Assembly (NCBI RefSeq): GCF_003345655.1
Contig: NZ_QQOH01000002.1
Coordinates: 310,001-374,000 of the forward strand
Length of the DNA: 64,000 nt
Direction of reading: 5' to 3'
From: Motiliproteus coralliicola
GTDB taxonomy: Bacteria; Pseudomonadota; Gammaproteobacteria; Pseudomonadales; Balneatricaceae
Each line of letters begins with the position of its first letter. Position 1 is the stretch's first letter. The notes under the pieces are model-generated. The model did not search any database. It worked only from the letters and a program-made list of their open reading frames with translations, and was not told the DNA's origin. The translations under genes were made by a program, and so were the position numbers. Shown one piece after another: positions 9,426 to 18,042 of the stretch.

Positions 9426-10560
9426 TATATATTATATAACGAGAAGCTATACGCATACTTCCTTTTCGGGTGGCGCCATCATGCGTGAAGGAGCTGTGAA
9501 TTTACTAAGACAACGTGGCTTTAACGTTATTGTTGTAACCGTAGCAGCCAGCTTAGACAGTGAAGTTTTTTCAGATGATTTTATTTCAATATACCCTGGC
9601 CGAATCCCTGAAAAAATTCGTCGTAATCTGCAGAGAATTAACTTGTTGCCAGATTATTTAGCTAGTTGGGCTAACAAGGCTGCTAAGTACTTAATAGGGC
9701 ATGTGAGGTCTAACGATATAATTTTTTGTTCAACAGGAGGTGATCTCGCCTCATTAATGGTTGGTTCTGCTGTCAAAGATGAAGTTGGGTCAAAATTCAT
9801 TGCCAATTTTAGAGACCCTGTCTCCTATACCTCTTATTATGGAGAAAGGCTGGGGAAGTATACAAACTTTTCTAGGAATAAGGTTTTTTCAAAGTATTTA
9901 GATAATGTAGATGTGATTGTTACAAGCTGTAATTCATATAAGGCTTATCTAGATACTTGGACCGGCTCTAAAGTCGTTACAAATCACTTTGGCTATATAG
10001 ACTCTACAGTTATCCCTTGTGATTTTTCAAAGAGAAAAGAAAAAAAATTATTGACTGCTTTTTATGGAGGAACACTAGAGAAATACCAGAACCCAGGTTT
10101 AGTTAGCAATTTCTTTTCTAGTTGTAAGGGCGTATCTCTTGATGTTTATGGTCATTCAGGTTCAAAAATTAAGATAAAAAGTAATATTAGTTTTTATAAT
10201 TCAATACCACGAGAGCAGTTTTTAGAAAAAGTTGTTGATAGCTATGACTTTGGTTTTGTTTCTCTTGGATACGATTATTTTGGTGCTTGTATACCCTCTA
10301 AAATTTACGAATATATAAATTTGGGAGTTCCTATATTTGGTTTTTTACCCAGAGGGGAAGCTCGAGATATCGTCAATGATAACAACTTTGGCTATGTAGC
10401 ATTACCTAATTCCATCAATGATTTAAAAAATAAATTACAATATATTAGTTCTAACCAGAGCGAACTGTTGATAATAAACGAAAATATTTTGCGCTCTAGA
10501 AAAAGCTGGTCTATGTCATCAAAAATAGATGGCTTAATTGAAATACTAAATGAAGTTTAA
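9418..10560 (+). CDS. Glycosyltransferase, GT4-like
   Basis: The 380-aa protein begins at ATG 9418, inside the end of asnB, which fits a compact operon better than upstream non-ATG alternatives. It has a GT-B outline: an N-terminal acceptor domain with a Gly-Gly-Ala loop near residue 20, and a C-terminal donor domain with Phe-Tyr-Gly-Gly-Thr near 215, then Ser-Lys-Ile-Tyr-Glu-Tyr near 300, the nucleotide-sugar contact region of GT4 enzymes. It probably adds one sugar to the lipid-linked repeat unit on the cytoplasmic face. Donor and linkage cannot be told from the sequence. Confidence 0.8.
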   Translation: MNNIYYITRSYTHTSFSGGAIMREGAVNLLRQRGFNVIVVTVAASLDSEVFSDDFISIYPGRIPEKIRRNLQRINLLPDYLASWANKAAKYLIGHVRSNDIIFCSTGGDLASLMVGSAVKDEVGSKFIANFRDPVSYTSYYGERLGKYTNFSRNKVFSKYLDNVDVIVTSCNSYKAYLDTWTGSKVVTNHFGYIDSTVIPCDFSKRKEKKLLTAFYGGTLEKYQNPGLVSNFFSSCKGVSLDVYGHSGSKIKIKSNISFYNSIPREQFLEKVVDSYDFGFVSLGYDYFGACIPSKIYEYINLGVPIFGFLPRGEARDIVNDNNFGYVALPNSINDLKNKLQYISSNQSELLIINENILRSRKSWSMSSKIDGLIEILNEV

Positions 10561-10572
10561 GTTGTTGCTCTT

Positions 10573-11652
10573 ATGAAGATTGCGTATATAGTAAATCACG
10601 ACTTATCAAAGCAAGACGGTGTTACAAAGAAAGTAACTATGCAGGTTGATTTTTGGCGGCAGAAAGGGCATGTCGTTGAGATATTTTGTACTAACTTTAG
10701 TGGTAATAAGTCAGATTATGGTTTTAAATGTTATTCGGATTTTGGGCGGTTTTTTATCCGTAGAGATATTGTTAAAGATCTAAGTAGTTTTGGTCCGGAT
10801 ATTGTTTATTTTAGGTACTCTGCATTTGGTTTTACGTTACTGAAAATTCTTTCTCAGTATAAATGTATTGGTGAGGCGAATACATTTGAAGTTGAAGAGT
10901 TCTGGGGGTTATTTAAAAAATATAAAAGGATTAAGTTTTTCCTTCTTTGGCTAGCTAACAAGTATTTACGGCCAATTATTATTCTAAAAAGTAAAGGTCT
11001 GGTGACAGTAACGCATCAAATGGCTATTGCTGACAGTAATAAGCTCTATAATAAACATGTTATAGGGATTCCGAATGGTATAAATACGACTAAATATAAA
11101 ACGTTAAAGAGGCCTAGTACGGATAGTTCTACCCAGCTATTTTTTATGGGAAGCCCTAACCAGCCTTGGCATGGCGTAGATTTGATAGAAGCTTTAGCAA
11201 AAGAGTTACCTCATATTGAGTTTCATATTGTTGGGTTAGAGGGTGAGGGGCTGAATAATGTCCACTATCATGGTTATTTAAAATCAGATAAGTATATGAA
11301 ACTGCTTGAAAATTGTCATATTTGTATTGGTTCTTTAGCGTTGTTTAGGAACGGCATGGATGAAGGAAGTCCTTTGAAAGTTAGAGAATATATAGCGTTA
11401 GGTTTTCCCGTCGTCGTAGGGTATGAAGATACAAGTATTATTGATTCTGGGATGAATTATTCTTGGTTTAAAAAGGTTGATTTCAAAGGTGATAGCTTAG
11501 CTCATATAGCAAAAGAATTAGACGTTTTCTGTTCTAAGTCTAAGGACTTTGTAGTCTCAGAGGAAGATAAGTATTTTTTCTCTTTAGAGCATACTGAAGG
11601 AAAGCGGCTGTCTTTTTTTGATGATGTTTACAGATTGCAGGGGGAGGGATAA
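10573..11652 (+). CDS. Glycosyltransferase family 4 protein
   Basis: The 359-aa GT-B glycosyltransferase has a clear family-4 C-terminus: Phe-Met-Gly-Ser-Pro-Asn-Gln-Pro-Trp-His-Gly near residue 190 starts the donor domain. Asp-Glu-Gly-Ser-Pro-Leu-Lys-Val-Arg-Glu-Tyr near 265-275 is the E-x7-E region that binds the nucleotide sugar. It follows the previous transferase after 12 bases. It is likely one of the O-unit assembly transferases; sugar specificity is unknown. Confidence 0.85.
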   Translation: MKIAYIVNHDLSKQDGVTKKVTMQVDFWRQKGHVVEIFCTNFSGNKSDYGFKCYSDFGRFFIRRDIVKDLSSFGPDIVYFRYSAFGFTLLKILSQYKCIGEANTFEVEEFWGLFKKYKRIKFFLLWLANKYLRPIIILKSKGLVTVTHQMAIADSNKLYNKHVIGIPNGINTTKYKTLKRPSTDSSTQLFFMGSPNQPWHGVDLIEALAKELPHIEFHIVGLEGEGLNNVHYHGYLKSDKYMKLLENCHICIGSLALFRNGMDEGSPLKVREYIALGFPVVVGYEDTSIIDSGMNYSWFKKVDFKGDSLAHIAKELDVFCSKSKDFVVSEEDKYFFSLEHTEGKRLSFFDDVYRLQGEG

Positions 11653-11712
11653 ATCAGGGCTATTTTCAGTTATATGTGCTAGTTGTATAAATTAATATGT
11701 TTGGTATAAGAA

Positions 11713-12900
11713 ATGGTATCCGTGTCGTTGTCTAAAGTTTTTTGTGGTAGTTCTACGTTAAAGACATTGTGGGTAACTTTAACGGCTTTAGCAGTGGTTG
11801 GTGTTTTTTCTTTATATGAAAGTAATGTTTTGCCAGTAGTTACAATATTTGAAGTAATATTGATTGTCTTGTCACTTCTTTTTATTTCAAAATTGAGCTT
11901 ATTGGGAGTTGTTTTTTCGTTATTTTCTTTTTTATATATCCTCTTTTCTTCGGCACTAGCATTATATTATGATGTGAATTATTTGGATTTTATTCAGGCG
12001 TATAAAGCCTTTTTCTATGTTCTTGTGTTGCTTCCTTTTTTTGGGAAAAATATTTTCCATTCTGACTTTGTTCGTTTTTTGTATATAACGATCTTATTGT
12101 TGTTTTTAACTAAATATAGTTATTCAATCGCTTTTAACTTTACAGATAGAATGGGGTCTAGACCAGGTTTGTTTGCTGAAAATAATTTTGAATTAGTATT
12201 TCTTGCTTTTTTATATTATTTTGCAACTTTAGATAATATAAAATACAAAAATATATTTTTTGCTCTTTTCGCCTTGGTTGTTATCATGTCTGGGTCTAGA
12301 AGCGGCTTAGGAATTTTGCTTGTCTCCTTCTATTTTAGTTATTTTAGGTTTAATTTGCTTGGTATTATAACAAGTAGTATCGGCCTGCTAATTCTTTTCG
12401 GTTTTGTGTTGTATTTTTTTATGGTAAGGACAGACGGACAATTTTATAATATTGACCGTTTTAAATTTCTCTCGATTTGGCTTTATGAGACTTCAAGTTG
12501 GGAATGGTGGCGTTATTTAATCGGAAATGCTAGTTTAACACCGCTGAGCAGTGAGTCTTGCTCTACCCTTAGCTATTGGTCTAGTTTGTTTAGTTTTTCT
12601 GGTGATGGTTCATGCTATTCGGTAATATTACACTCGTATATTTTGCGTGTTGTGTTTGATCATGGGGTTCTTGGGCTTGTATTTCTTTTGGCCTTCTCTG
12701 CTTGCGGGGTGCTTATCTCTGGCTTGAAATTTAGAAGTGTCCTATTTGTTTGGGGAGTCCTGCTGGCAAGTGCGCTGTCTGTTTCATCTTTTAATAGCGT
12801 TTTTTCTGCTATTTCATTAGCTATCGCGTTCGGTTATTACTCTAAGTCTGGAGATAGTAGCGTGTTTTTTAGAAAATCTGCGCTTAAGTCCCCAGCTTGA
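11713..12900 (+). CDS. Wzy-like O-antigen polymerase, C-terminus at an IS5 end
   Basis: The 395-aa protein has about 10-12 hydrophobic segments and a large periplasmic loop around residues 240-300, the usual layout of Wzy polymerases and O-antigen ligase-like proteins. A Ser-Gly-Ser-Arg-Ser-Gly-Leu-Gly stretch near 193 is typical of the O-antigen ligase/polymerase Wzy_C region. Wzy proteins join lipid-linked units in the periplasm. Its TGA stop (12898-12900) is formed partly by the first two bases of a decayed IS5-family element, so the natural C-terminus may have been replaced by insertion. A ligase (WaaL) role is possible but less likely beside a flippase. Confidence 0.78.
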   Translation: MVSVSLSKVFCGSSTLKTLWVTLTALAVVGVFSLYESNVLPVVTIFEVILIVLSLLFISKLSLLGVVFSLFSFLYILFSSALALYYDVNYLDFIQAYKAFFYVLVLLPFFGKNIFHSDFVRFLYITILLLFLTKYSYSIAFNFTDRMGSRPGLFAENNFELVFLAFLYYFATLDNIKYKNIFFALFALVVIMSGSRSGLGILLVSFYFSYFRFNLLGIITSSIGLLILFGFVLYFFMVRTDGQFYNIDRFKFLSIWLYETSSWEWWRYLIGNASLTPLSSESCSTLSYWSSLFSFSGDGSCYSVILHSYILRVVFDHGVLGLVFLLAFSACGVLISGLKFRSVLFVWGVLLASALSVSSFNSVFSAISLAIAFGYYSKSGDSSVFFRKSALKSPA

Positions 12901-13473
12901 TACAATCCTCGGCTTTAACCAAGAAGAGTTGTCGATGGATTATCAGCTTTCCTTCTCCTGCAGCTAATACCATAACAAGCGCCTCAGACTCGCAAAGTGA
13001 TCTTCCTGGGGGGGGGGGGGGGGAATCGTTGATCCCCTGACAGTGGTTGAAGTAAGTGATCGAGCCTTACTACCCCGAGTCGGTAACAGTCGCCGCCGGT
13101 ATCCCTGTCAAAGATGCTGAGTATCTGAATTGGTACTGCATGAGTGATTCAGCGATGTCAAATATGCACCACGAAATTGCTTCCATGCGTTTGTTTGCAG
13201 AACTATCGATCGACGGAGCAATTGCGAATAGCACCATAATTATTATGAACTTTCGCCACCTGCTGGATAATTATGGTTAGCCCGCAAGATAATCGAGGAG
13301 CTCTGCTCTTGGCTCTCGATCCCGTGTATTGATAAAAAAGGGACTTTGCTGGAAGTAATTATCATTGAAGGAGTAAGCTATGCTAAGAACAAATCTGGCG
13401 AACATGACCTTAAATTGGCTGATTTAGGCGTCTATTACTGCAAGAGCTGCGAAGTTGCTTAAGAAGCAGTACT
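12899..13473 (+). pseudogene. Decayed IS5-family element, left copy (transposase reads rightward)
   Basis: A frame-shifting translation recovers a recognisable IS5-type transposase N-terminus. The element begins with gatacaatcc at 12899. The ATG at 12935, 36 bases in, starts Met-Asp-Tyr-Gln-Leu-Ser-Phe-Ser, with an in-frame stop soon after and a run of 16 G around 13008-13023. In frame from about 13050 it reads Ile-Glu-Pro-Tyr-Tyr-Pro, later Glu-Ile-Ala-Ser-Met-Arg-Leu-Phe-Ala and Asn-Phe-Arg-His-Leu-Leu. After a one-base shift near 13277 it continues as Leu-Ala-Arg-Lys-Ile with Ala-Lys-Asn-Lys-Ser-Gly-Glu. These are standard IS5 transposase blocks. The catalytic C-terminal half is absent, so the copy is dead. 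Confidence 0.85.
13008..13023. repeat. Poly-G tract, 16 G
   Basis: A run of sixteen G lies inside the decayed left IS5-family copy, close to where its reading frame is disrupted. Tracts of this length are slippage-prone. It lies in a dead transposase and about 110 bases after the wzy stop, so I see no gene whose translation it would switch. An effect on read-through transcription into the next transferase gene, or an assembly error, are both possible. Confidence 0.9.
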
Positions 13474-13645
13474 TGTTAGCATGTGCCTTAGATAAGCCGC
13501 CGGCTTTGCCGATAGTTATTTAACTACTTTAGGGGAGTTTCGCACTTGGGAGTCTAGTTCGAGGGAGGCTAGATATTGAAAAGTTTGGATATTTAGTTGC
13601 TATCGTTATTGTGTCAAAGTTCCTTGCATATGAGTTGATTTTATA

Positions 13646-14332
13646 ATGTTTTTTAATCGTCTATGTTCGCAGTTTTCCTTAACCTCACCTGCAATTTATA
13701 CTTTTGTTAACCCTTACTCTTATGGTGTTTTAAGGGAATCTAAATTTAGTTTTGATAAATCAACCGGGGTCTTTGTGGATGGTATTGGCTTGGTTTGGGT
13801 TCTACGCTTACTAGGTCTTAGGGTTTCTAGAAAATCCTTTGATATGACATCCTTGGCTCCTCAAGTTTTTACTGAAGCTGCTTCGCGCGGATTAGATGTT
13901 TGTCTGGTTGGCTCTGGCGACAACGAAATATGTTCTGCCTCTGGTAAAATATCAGCACAGTTTGAAGGTCTCAAGTTATCCATAGTAAGAAATGGATATT
14001 TTTCAAAAGGCGATAGAGAGACGTTTTTACAACAGTTAGTAATCGAGTCTCCCGCTGTTGTCGTGGTCGGAATGGGGAGCCCGTTACAGGAGCGGTTTTT
14101 GGCGGATTTATGGGAGCTTGGCTGGAGAGGTGTTGGTTTTACTTGTGGTGGATTTTTTCATCAAACAGCATCTTCAAAGAATATTGATTATTATCCTTAT
14201 TGGATTGATAGATTGAATTTAAGATGGCTATATAGGATGTATGATGAGCCAAAGCTTATTAGACGTTATTTAATTGACTATCCAAAAAACATAACGTTAT
14301 TGCTCTATGATTTTTATAAATATAAAAGATAA
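13646..14332 (+). CDS. WecG/TagA/CpsF family glycosyltransferase (GT26)
   Basis: The 228-aa protein matches GT26 enzymes over nearly the whole usual length (about 240 aa). It carries Thr-Phe-Val-Asn-Pro-Tyr-Ser-Tyr near residue 19, Val-Asp-Gly-Ile-Gly near 44, and Ser-Phe-Asp-Met-Thr-Ser-Leu near 63. The Gly-Met-Gly-Ser-Pro-Leu-Gln-Glu block is near 147, and the arginine-rich Trp-Leu-Tyr-Arg-Met-Tyr-Asp-Glu-Pro tail near 195 typically holds these enzymes to the membrane. Family members transfer ManNAcA, ManNAc or glucose-type residues to lipid-linked acceptors. It lies alone between two inverted decayed IS5-family copies and is AT-rich like the upstream cassette. Confidence 0.87.
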   Translation: MFFNRLCSQFSLTSPAIYTFVNPYSYGVLRESKFSFDKSTGVFVDGIGLVWVLRLLGLRVSRKSFDMTSLAPQVFTEAASRGLDVCLVGSGDNEICSASGKISAQFEGLKLSIVRNGYFSKGDRETFLQQLVIESPAVVVVGMGSPLQERFLADLWELGWRGVGFTCGGFFHQTASSKNIDYYPYWIDRLNLRWLYRMYDEPKLIRRYLIDYPKNITLLLYDFYKYKR

Positions 14333-14376
14333 GAGTTATTTATAACTACAATCATCGTAATGTGAGCGTCAGATAG

Positions 14377-14499
14377 TTACCCCTTCCAAAGAAATTTTTC
14401 TTTGCGGGCTTGGCGGTGCTTGTTGTTAAACTTACTGTCAGCGAAGGAGAGTTGGTGATCCATGGATAGCCCTCTGTACATCAGAGCGTGGATTGTCTC
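14377..14499 (-). pseudogene. Decayed IS5-family element, right copy (transposase start only)
   Basis: On the minus strand, ATG at 14463 opens a 28-codon frame reading Met-Asp-His-Gln-Leu-Ser-Phe-Ala-Asp-Ser-Lys-Phe-Asn-Asn-Lys and Arg-Lys-Glu-Lys-Phe-Leu before a stop at 14377. This is the N-terminus of an IS5-type transposase and is clearly related to the left copy. The element end is gagacaatcc on the minus strand (ggattgtctc at 14490-14499), matching 9 of 10 bases of the left end. The distance from that end to the ATG is 36 bases in both copies. The rest of the transposase is missing, so this is a solo head. Confidence 0.82.
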
Positions 14500-14849
14500 A
14501 TGCTGAGGGACTTAATCTCATGTTCCTTAGGTTATACTCAGTTCTTCTACAACGCACAATCTCAATCAGTTGGTTCCCTCTTCCAGGCTCCCATGGTGGG
14601 AAGCTCTGAAGGGGAAGATAACATCTGTTTGCAGCACTGGATCACAAGCAACAAAGATCGTGACGGATGAACTAGGGTTCTTCTGTGTAAGGCTTAGCTG
14701 AGCGTTATACAGACCTGCTCAACATCGTTAGAACGGTAGAGCGGGGGATGAGCGAATTTCCTGGGTGCTTCACTCTTATGCGGCACTATGGAGTTTTCTT
14801 CGGCTAAGGCATAATGGCCGCTGCTTAATCAAATGGATTTATCTCTGGC
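14500..14849. other. Gene-free spacer between the IS5 remnant and the sugar-phosphate transferase
   Basis: This 350-base stretch has no convincing coding frame; the one short + strand frame across it starts inside the IS remnant and has no recognisable family. I see no good terminator or strong promoter. It marks the change from AT-rich cassette DNA to the GC-richer downstream genes, and may be decayed mobile DNA or a leader for the next gene. Confidence 0.5.
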
Positions 14850-16259
14850 ATGAAATACAGCGGCTTCCTTAAGGAGCACTCTCACACTTTGATGTGGACC
14901 CTGCGTGGTCTAGATTGGTTGGTGCTTGTGCTCAGTTGCTGGGTTGCTATGAGTTGGGCAATTGGAACCAGTACCTTTCACCATGCCTACACCGTAGCAG
15001 TTGTAGTTGCTTCTTTTGCCTCTTTTACTGTTTACCCATTCTTTTCCATATACAGGACATGGCGCGGCGCAACCAAGATGGAGGAGGCGCGAGCTTTGTT
15101 TTTGGGCTGGACTTCGCTATTTGCAGTGCTGGCCATGCTGGCTGTACTCACCAAAACATCAGAAGAGTACTCGCGACTTTGGTTTGGGCTGTGGTATTCA
15201 GTGGGTTTAGCCTGGCTTGTGGTGTCCCGTTTCCTGATGCGTGGGTTTTTGGGCTACATACGGGAAAACGGGCTGAATAGTCGTAGGATAGTTATCGTCG
15301 GATCTGATGAGCTCGGACAGCGGGTGGCAACAACCTTGCTGTCCGAGAATTGGACCGGACTACAGGTTGCAGGTTTTTTCACCGATGACCCTCAGCCTAC
15401 ACTGAACACTTTTCTTAATGGCCTCTCGGTACTTGGGAATCTAGATTCCTGTCCGGATTATGTACGTCAACACAAAGTTGATCAGGTCTGGATCTGTCTT
15501 CCTCTTGAAGATGAGCAGCGGATGCGGGCTCTTTTCGAATCGTTAGATGATGTCCCTGTTGATCTACGCTTTGTACCAGATATTTTTGGCTTCCAGTTGA
15601 TCAATCATTCCGTGTCCGAAATTGCAGGTCTTCCGGTAATCGATCTCTCTGCATCACCGATGGATGGAATAAGTCGTGTACTAAAGGGGATAGAAGACCG
15701 AGTTTTGTCGCTAATAATTCTGCTGTTGATTAGTCCGATTTTGGCAGTGATAGCCGGGGCGATAAAGTTGACCTCTCCTGGCCCTATTATCTTCAAGCAA
15801 CGTCGTTACGGTATCAATGGTGAAGAGATCAAGGTCTACAAGTTTCGCTCCATGACTGCGCAGGATAATGGAGCTGTGGTAAAACAGGCGCAGAAGCACG
15901 ACTCTCGTATCACTCCTTTAGGTGCATTTTTAAGACGTACATCCTTAGACGAATTACCGCAGTTTTTTAATGTGCTTCAGGGGCGTATGTCGATTGTTGG
16001 CCCCCGTCCCCATGCAGTGGCTCATAATGAACAGTACAAGGGATTAATTGGGGGCTATATGAAGCGCCACTTGGTAAAGCCAGGAATTACAGGTTGGGCG
16101 CAAATAAACGGTTGGCGGGGCGAAACGGATACGCTGGACAAGATGGAAAAACGGGTTGAGTATGATCTTTATTACATCGAAAACTGGTCGCTCTGGTTTG
16201 ATTTGAAAATAATCTTTTTGACTATTTTCAAAGGCTTTGTTCATAAGAATGCGTACTAA
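14850..16259 (+). CDS. Undecaprenyl-phosphate sugar-1-phosphate transferase (WcaJ/WbaP type)
   Basis: The 469-aa protein has the full polyisoprenyl-phosphate hexose-1-phosphate transferase layout: about four N-terminal membrane helices (residues 15-130), a cytoplasmic nucleotide-binding-like domain (residues 145-250), one more hydrophobic segment near 285-305, and the C-terminal catalytic domain. The catalytic domain shows Lys-Phe-Arg-Ser-Met near 331, Arg-Arg-Thr-Ser-Leu-Asp-Glu-Leu-Pro-Gln near 366 and Val-Gly-Pro-Arg-Pro near 386. It loads the first sugar phosphate onto undecaprenyl phosphate, most often glucose in this subtype, and so starts repeat-unit synthesis. It is followed by manC after 67 bases. 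Confidence 0.9.
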   Translation: MKYSGFLKEHSHTLMWTLRGLDWLVLVLSCWVAMSWAIGTSTFHHAYTVAVVVASFASFTVYPFFSIYRTWRGATKMEEARALFLGWTSLFAVLAMLAVLTKTSEEYSRLWFGLWYSVGLAWLVVSRFLMRGFLGYIRENGLNSRRIVIVGSDELGQRVATTLLSENWTGLQVAGFFTDDPQPTLNTFLNGLSVLGNLDSCPDYVRQHKVDQVWICLPLEDEQRMRALFESLDDVPVDLRFVPDIFGFQLINHSVSEIAGLPVIDLSASPMDGISRVLKGIEDRVLSLIILLLISPILAVIAGAIKLTSPGPIIFKQRRYGINGEEIKVYKFRSMTAQDNGAVVKQAQKHDSRITPLGAFLRRTSLDELPQFFNVLQGRMSIVGPRPHAVAHNEQYKGLIGGYMKRHLVKPGITGWAQINGWRGETDTLDKMEKRVEYDLYYIENWSLWFDLKIIFLTIFKGFVHKNAY

Positions 16260-16326
16260 GGGCGGTGGTTTTTAGACTACACTGGAGCGCGTAGGTTTCT
16301 AACCAAAACAGAGGATCGCGCAACAA

Positions 16327-17739
16327 ATGGATAGTCAGCAATTAGTGCCGGTCATTATGTCTGGCGGGTCTGGAACCCGTCTATGGCCAGCCTCTCGTGG
16401 CCACTGCCCAAAGCAGTTTCTGCCGTTGGTCAATGAAACCACAATGATTCAAGATACCGCGGCTCGCCTGGCTGGCTTGGGAAGTCTGGCTGAACCCTTG
16501 GTGATCTGTAATGAGTCACACCGTTTTCTCGTGGCCGAGCAATTTCGGGCAGAGGGCTACAAGCCAAGTGGGATCATCTTGGAACCAGCTGGGCGTAATA
16601 CAGCGCCGGCGGTGGCATTGGCGGCGTTGCATGCGGTTAAGGACGGTAACGACCCTCTATTGCTGGTACTGGCTGCCGATCATGTGATTCAGGACCATGA
16701 GATTTTCCATCGCGCTGTAGATCAAGCCAGGCTTGCAGCAGTTGCAGGGGGACTGGTGACTTTTGGTATCGTGCCGGCTCACCCGGAAACCGGCTACGGT
16801 TATATCAAAGCGGGTGAGGGAGAGGTTTCACGAGAAGTTAAAGCCTTTGTTGAGAAACCTGACCGGGCGACGGCCCAGTCTTATCTCGATGCCGGTTGTT
16901 ATTTCTGGAATAGTGGTATGTTTCTGTTCCGGGCATCGGTCTATCTGGAAGAGCTGCAGAAATTCCAACCCGAGGTGCTGAACGCTTGTCGTCAGGCGTT
17001 GGCTAGCGAGCACCCGGATCTCGATTTTATCCGCCTTGATGAAGAAGCATTCAAACAAAGCCCGGATATCTCGATCGACTACGCGGTGATGGAGAAGACC
17101 GATCGGGCGGTGATGGTGCCTTTAGATGCGGGGTGGAGTGATGTCGGTTCCTGGTCGTCACTGTGGGACGTTTCACCTAAGGATGCAGCGGGTAATGTTT
17201 GCCGTGGCGATGTGCTGACCCATGAGGTGAGTGATAGCTATCTTTCAAGTACTGATCGCTTGGTGGCGGCGGTTGGGGTGGATTCGCTGGTAGTAGTTGA
17301 GACAGCTGATGCGTTGTTAGTGGCGGCTAAGGACCGGGTCCAGGATGTCAAAGCTATTGTCAGCCAGCTTAAGCAACAGCAGCGGCCGGAGGCGACCGAT
17401 CAGAAGTGTGTCTATCGGCCTTGGGGTAGTTACGAGTCGATCGATCAGGGCGAACGGTTTCAAGTTAAGCACATCCGGGTCAAGCCGGGTGAGCAGCTGT
17501 CGTTACAGAAGCATCATCACCGGGCCGAGCACTGGATCGTAGTTAACGGTACAGCGCGTGTTACCTGTGGCGCGAAGACCTTCCTGGTCAGCGAGAATCA
17601 ATCCACCTATATCCCAATCGGAGAGGTTCACCGGTTAGAGAACCCCGGTAAAATCCCGCTGGATCTGATCGAAGTTCAGACCGGTAGCTATCTCGGTGAA
17701 GACGATATCGTCAGACTGGAAGATCGTTACGGTCGATAA
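16327..17739 (+). CDS. manC: Mannose-1-phosphate guanylyltransferase / mannose-6-phosphate isomerase
   Basis: The 470-aa protein has the standard bifunctional length. The N-terminal nucleotidyltransferase domain carries [10 protein letters not shown] at residues 12-21 and the Phe-Val-Glu-Lys-Pro signature near 176. The C-terminal cupin, type II phosphomannose isomerase domain, has the His-His-His-Arg-Ala-Glu-His-Trp metal/active-site block near 398-405. It makes GDP-mannose, the donor for mannose, rhamnose or fucose branches of surface glycans. It closes the polysaccharide locus and is followed by a terminator-like hairpin. Confidence 0.93.
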   Translation: MDSQQLVPVIMSGGSGTRLWPASRGHCPKQFLPLVNETTMIQDTAARLAGLGSLAEPLVICNESHRFLVAEQFRAEGYKPSGIILEPAGRNTAPAVALAALHAVKDGNDPLLLVLAADHVIQDHEIFHRAVDQARLAAVAGGLVTFGIVPAHPETGYGYIKAGEGEVSREVKAFVEKPDRATAQSYLDAGCYFWNSGMFLFRASVYLEELQKFQPEVLNACRQALASEHPDLDFIRLDEEAFKQSPDISIDYAVMEKTDRAVMVPLDAGWSDVGSWSSLWDVSPKDAAGNVCRGDVLTHEVSDSYLSSTDRLVAAVGVDSLVVVETADALLVAAKDRVQDVKAIVSQLKQQQRPEATDQKCVYRPWGSYESIDQGERFQVKHIRVKPGEQLSLQKHHHRAEHWIVVNGTARVTCGAKTFLVSENQSTYIPIGEVHRLENPGKIPLDLIEVQTGSYLGEDDIVRLEDRYGR

Positions 17740-18042
17740 CTTGTTTGATCTAGAGACTATGACCGCTCAGGTTGAGATAACAGCTCAGTAGGCATTCAAT
17801 AGTCGTTGGGCTGTATTTTTCTAGGAATCATACGCTAACAGGCTCGCTATATATCTTTCTGCTCGACTTTCTTCTTGGTTCTACTCCTTACTCGATTCCT
17901 CGTTGATATTCGAGCCGTCGTTTTCCGTTCTAACCAATAGTTATCTATTTGAGATGTTAAGTCTCAGCTGGCGGCTGCGCACATTGGAGCTACGCTTGGA
18001 ATAGGCCGACTGGCCGATAAACGCGATATCCAAGGAGCCCCA
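17740..18042. other. Intergenic region between manC and the acyl-CoA ligase
   Basis: Besides the candidate manC terminator, this 303-base gap shows only a good ribosome-binding site, AAGGAG, 7 bases before the ATG at 18043. I could not pick out a convincing promoter pair. Confidence 0.6.
17780..17821 (+). terminator. Candidate intrinsic terminator after manC
   Basis: An 8-bp stem (acagctca at 17780 with tgggctgt at 17807, one G-U pair) with a 19-base loop is followed by attttt. It lies 40 bases past the manC stop and would end the polysaccharide operon. The stem is modest, so the call is tentative. Confidence 0.45.

Noticed and set aside
13008-13023. Poly-G tract as a coding phase-variation switch
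   Set aside because: It lies in a decayed transposase with further stops and frameshifts, so no intact protein could be switched.
14488-14670. Short + strand frame after the right IS5 remnant
   Set aside because: Starts inside the IS end, no Shine-Dalgarno and no recognisable family.
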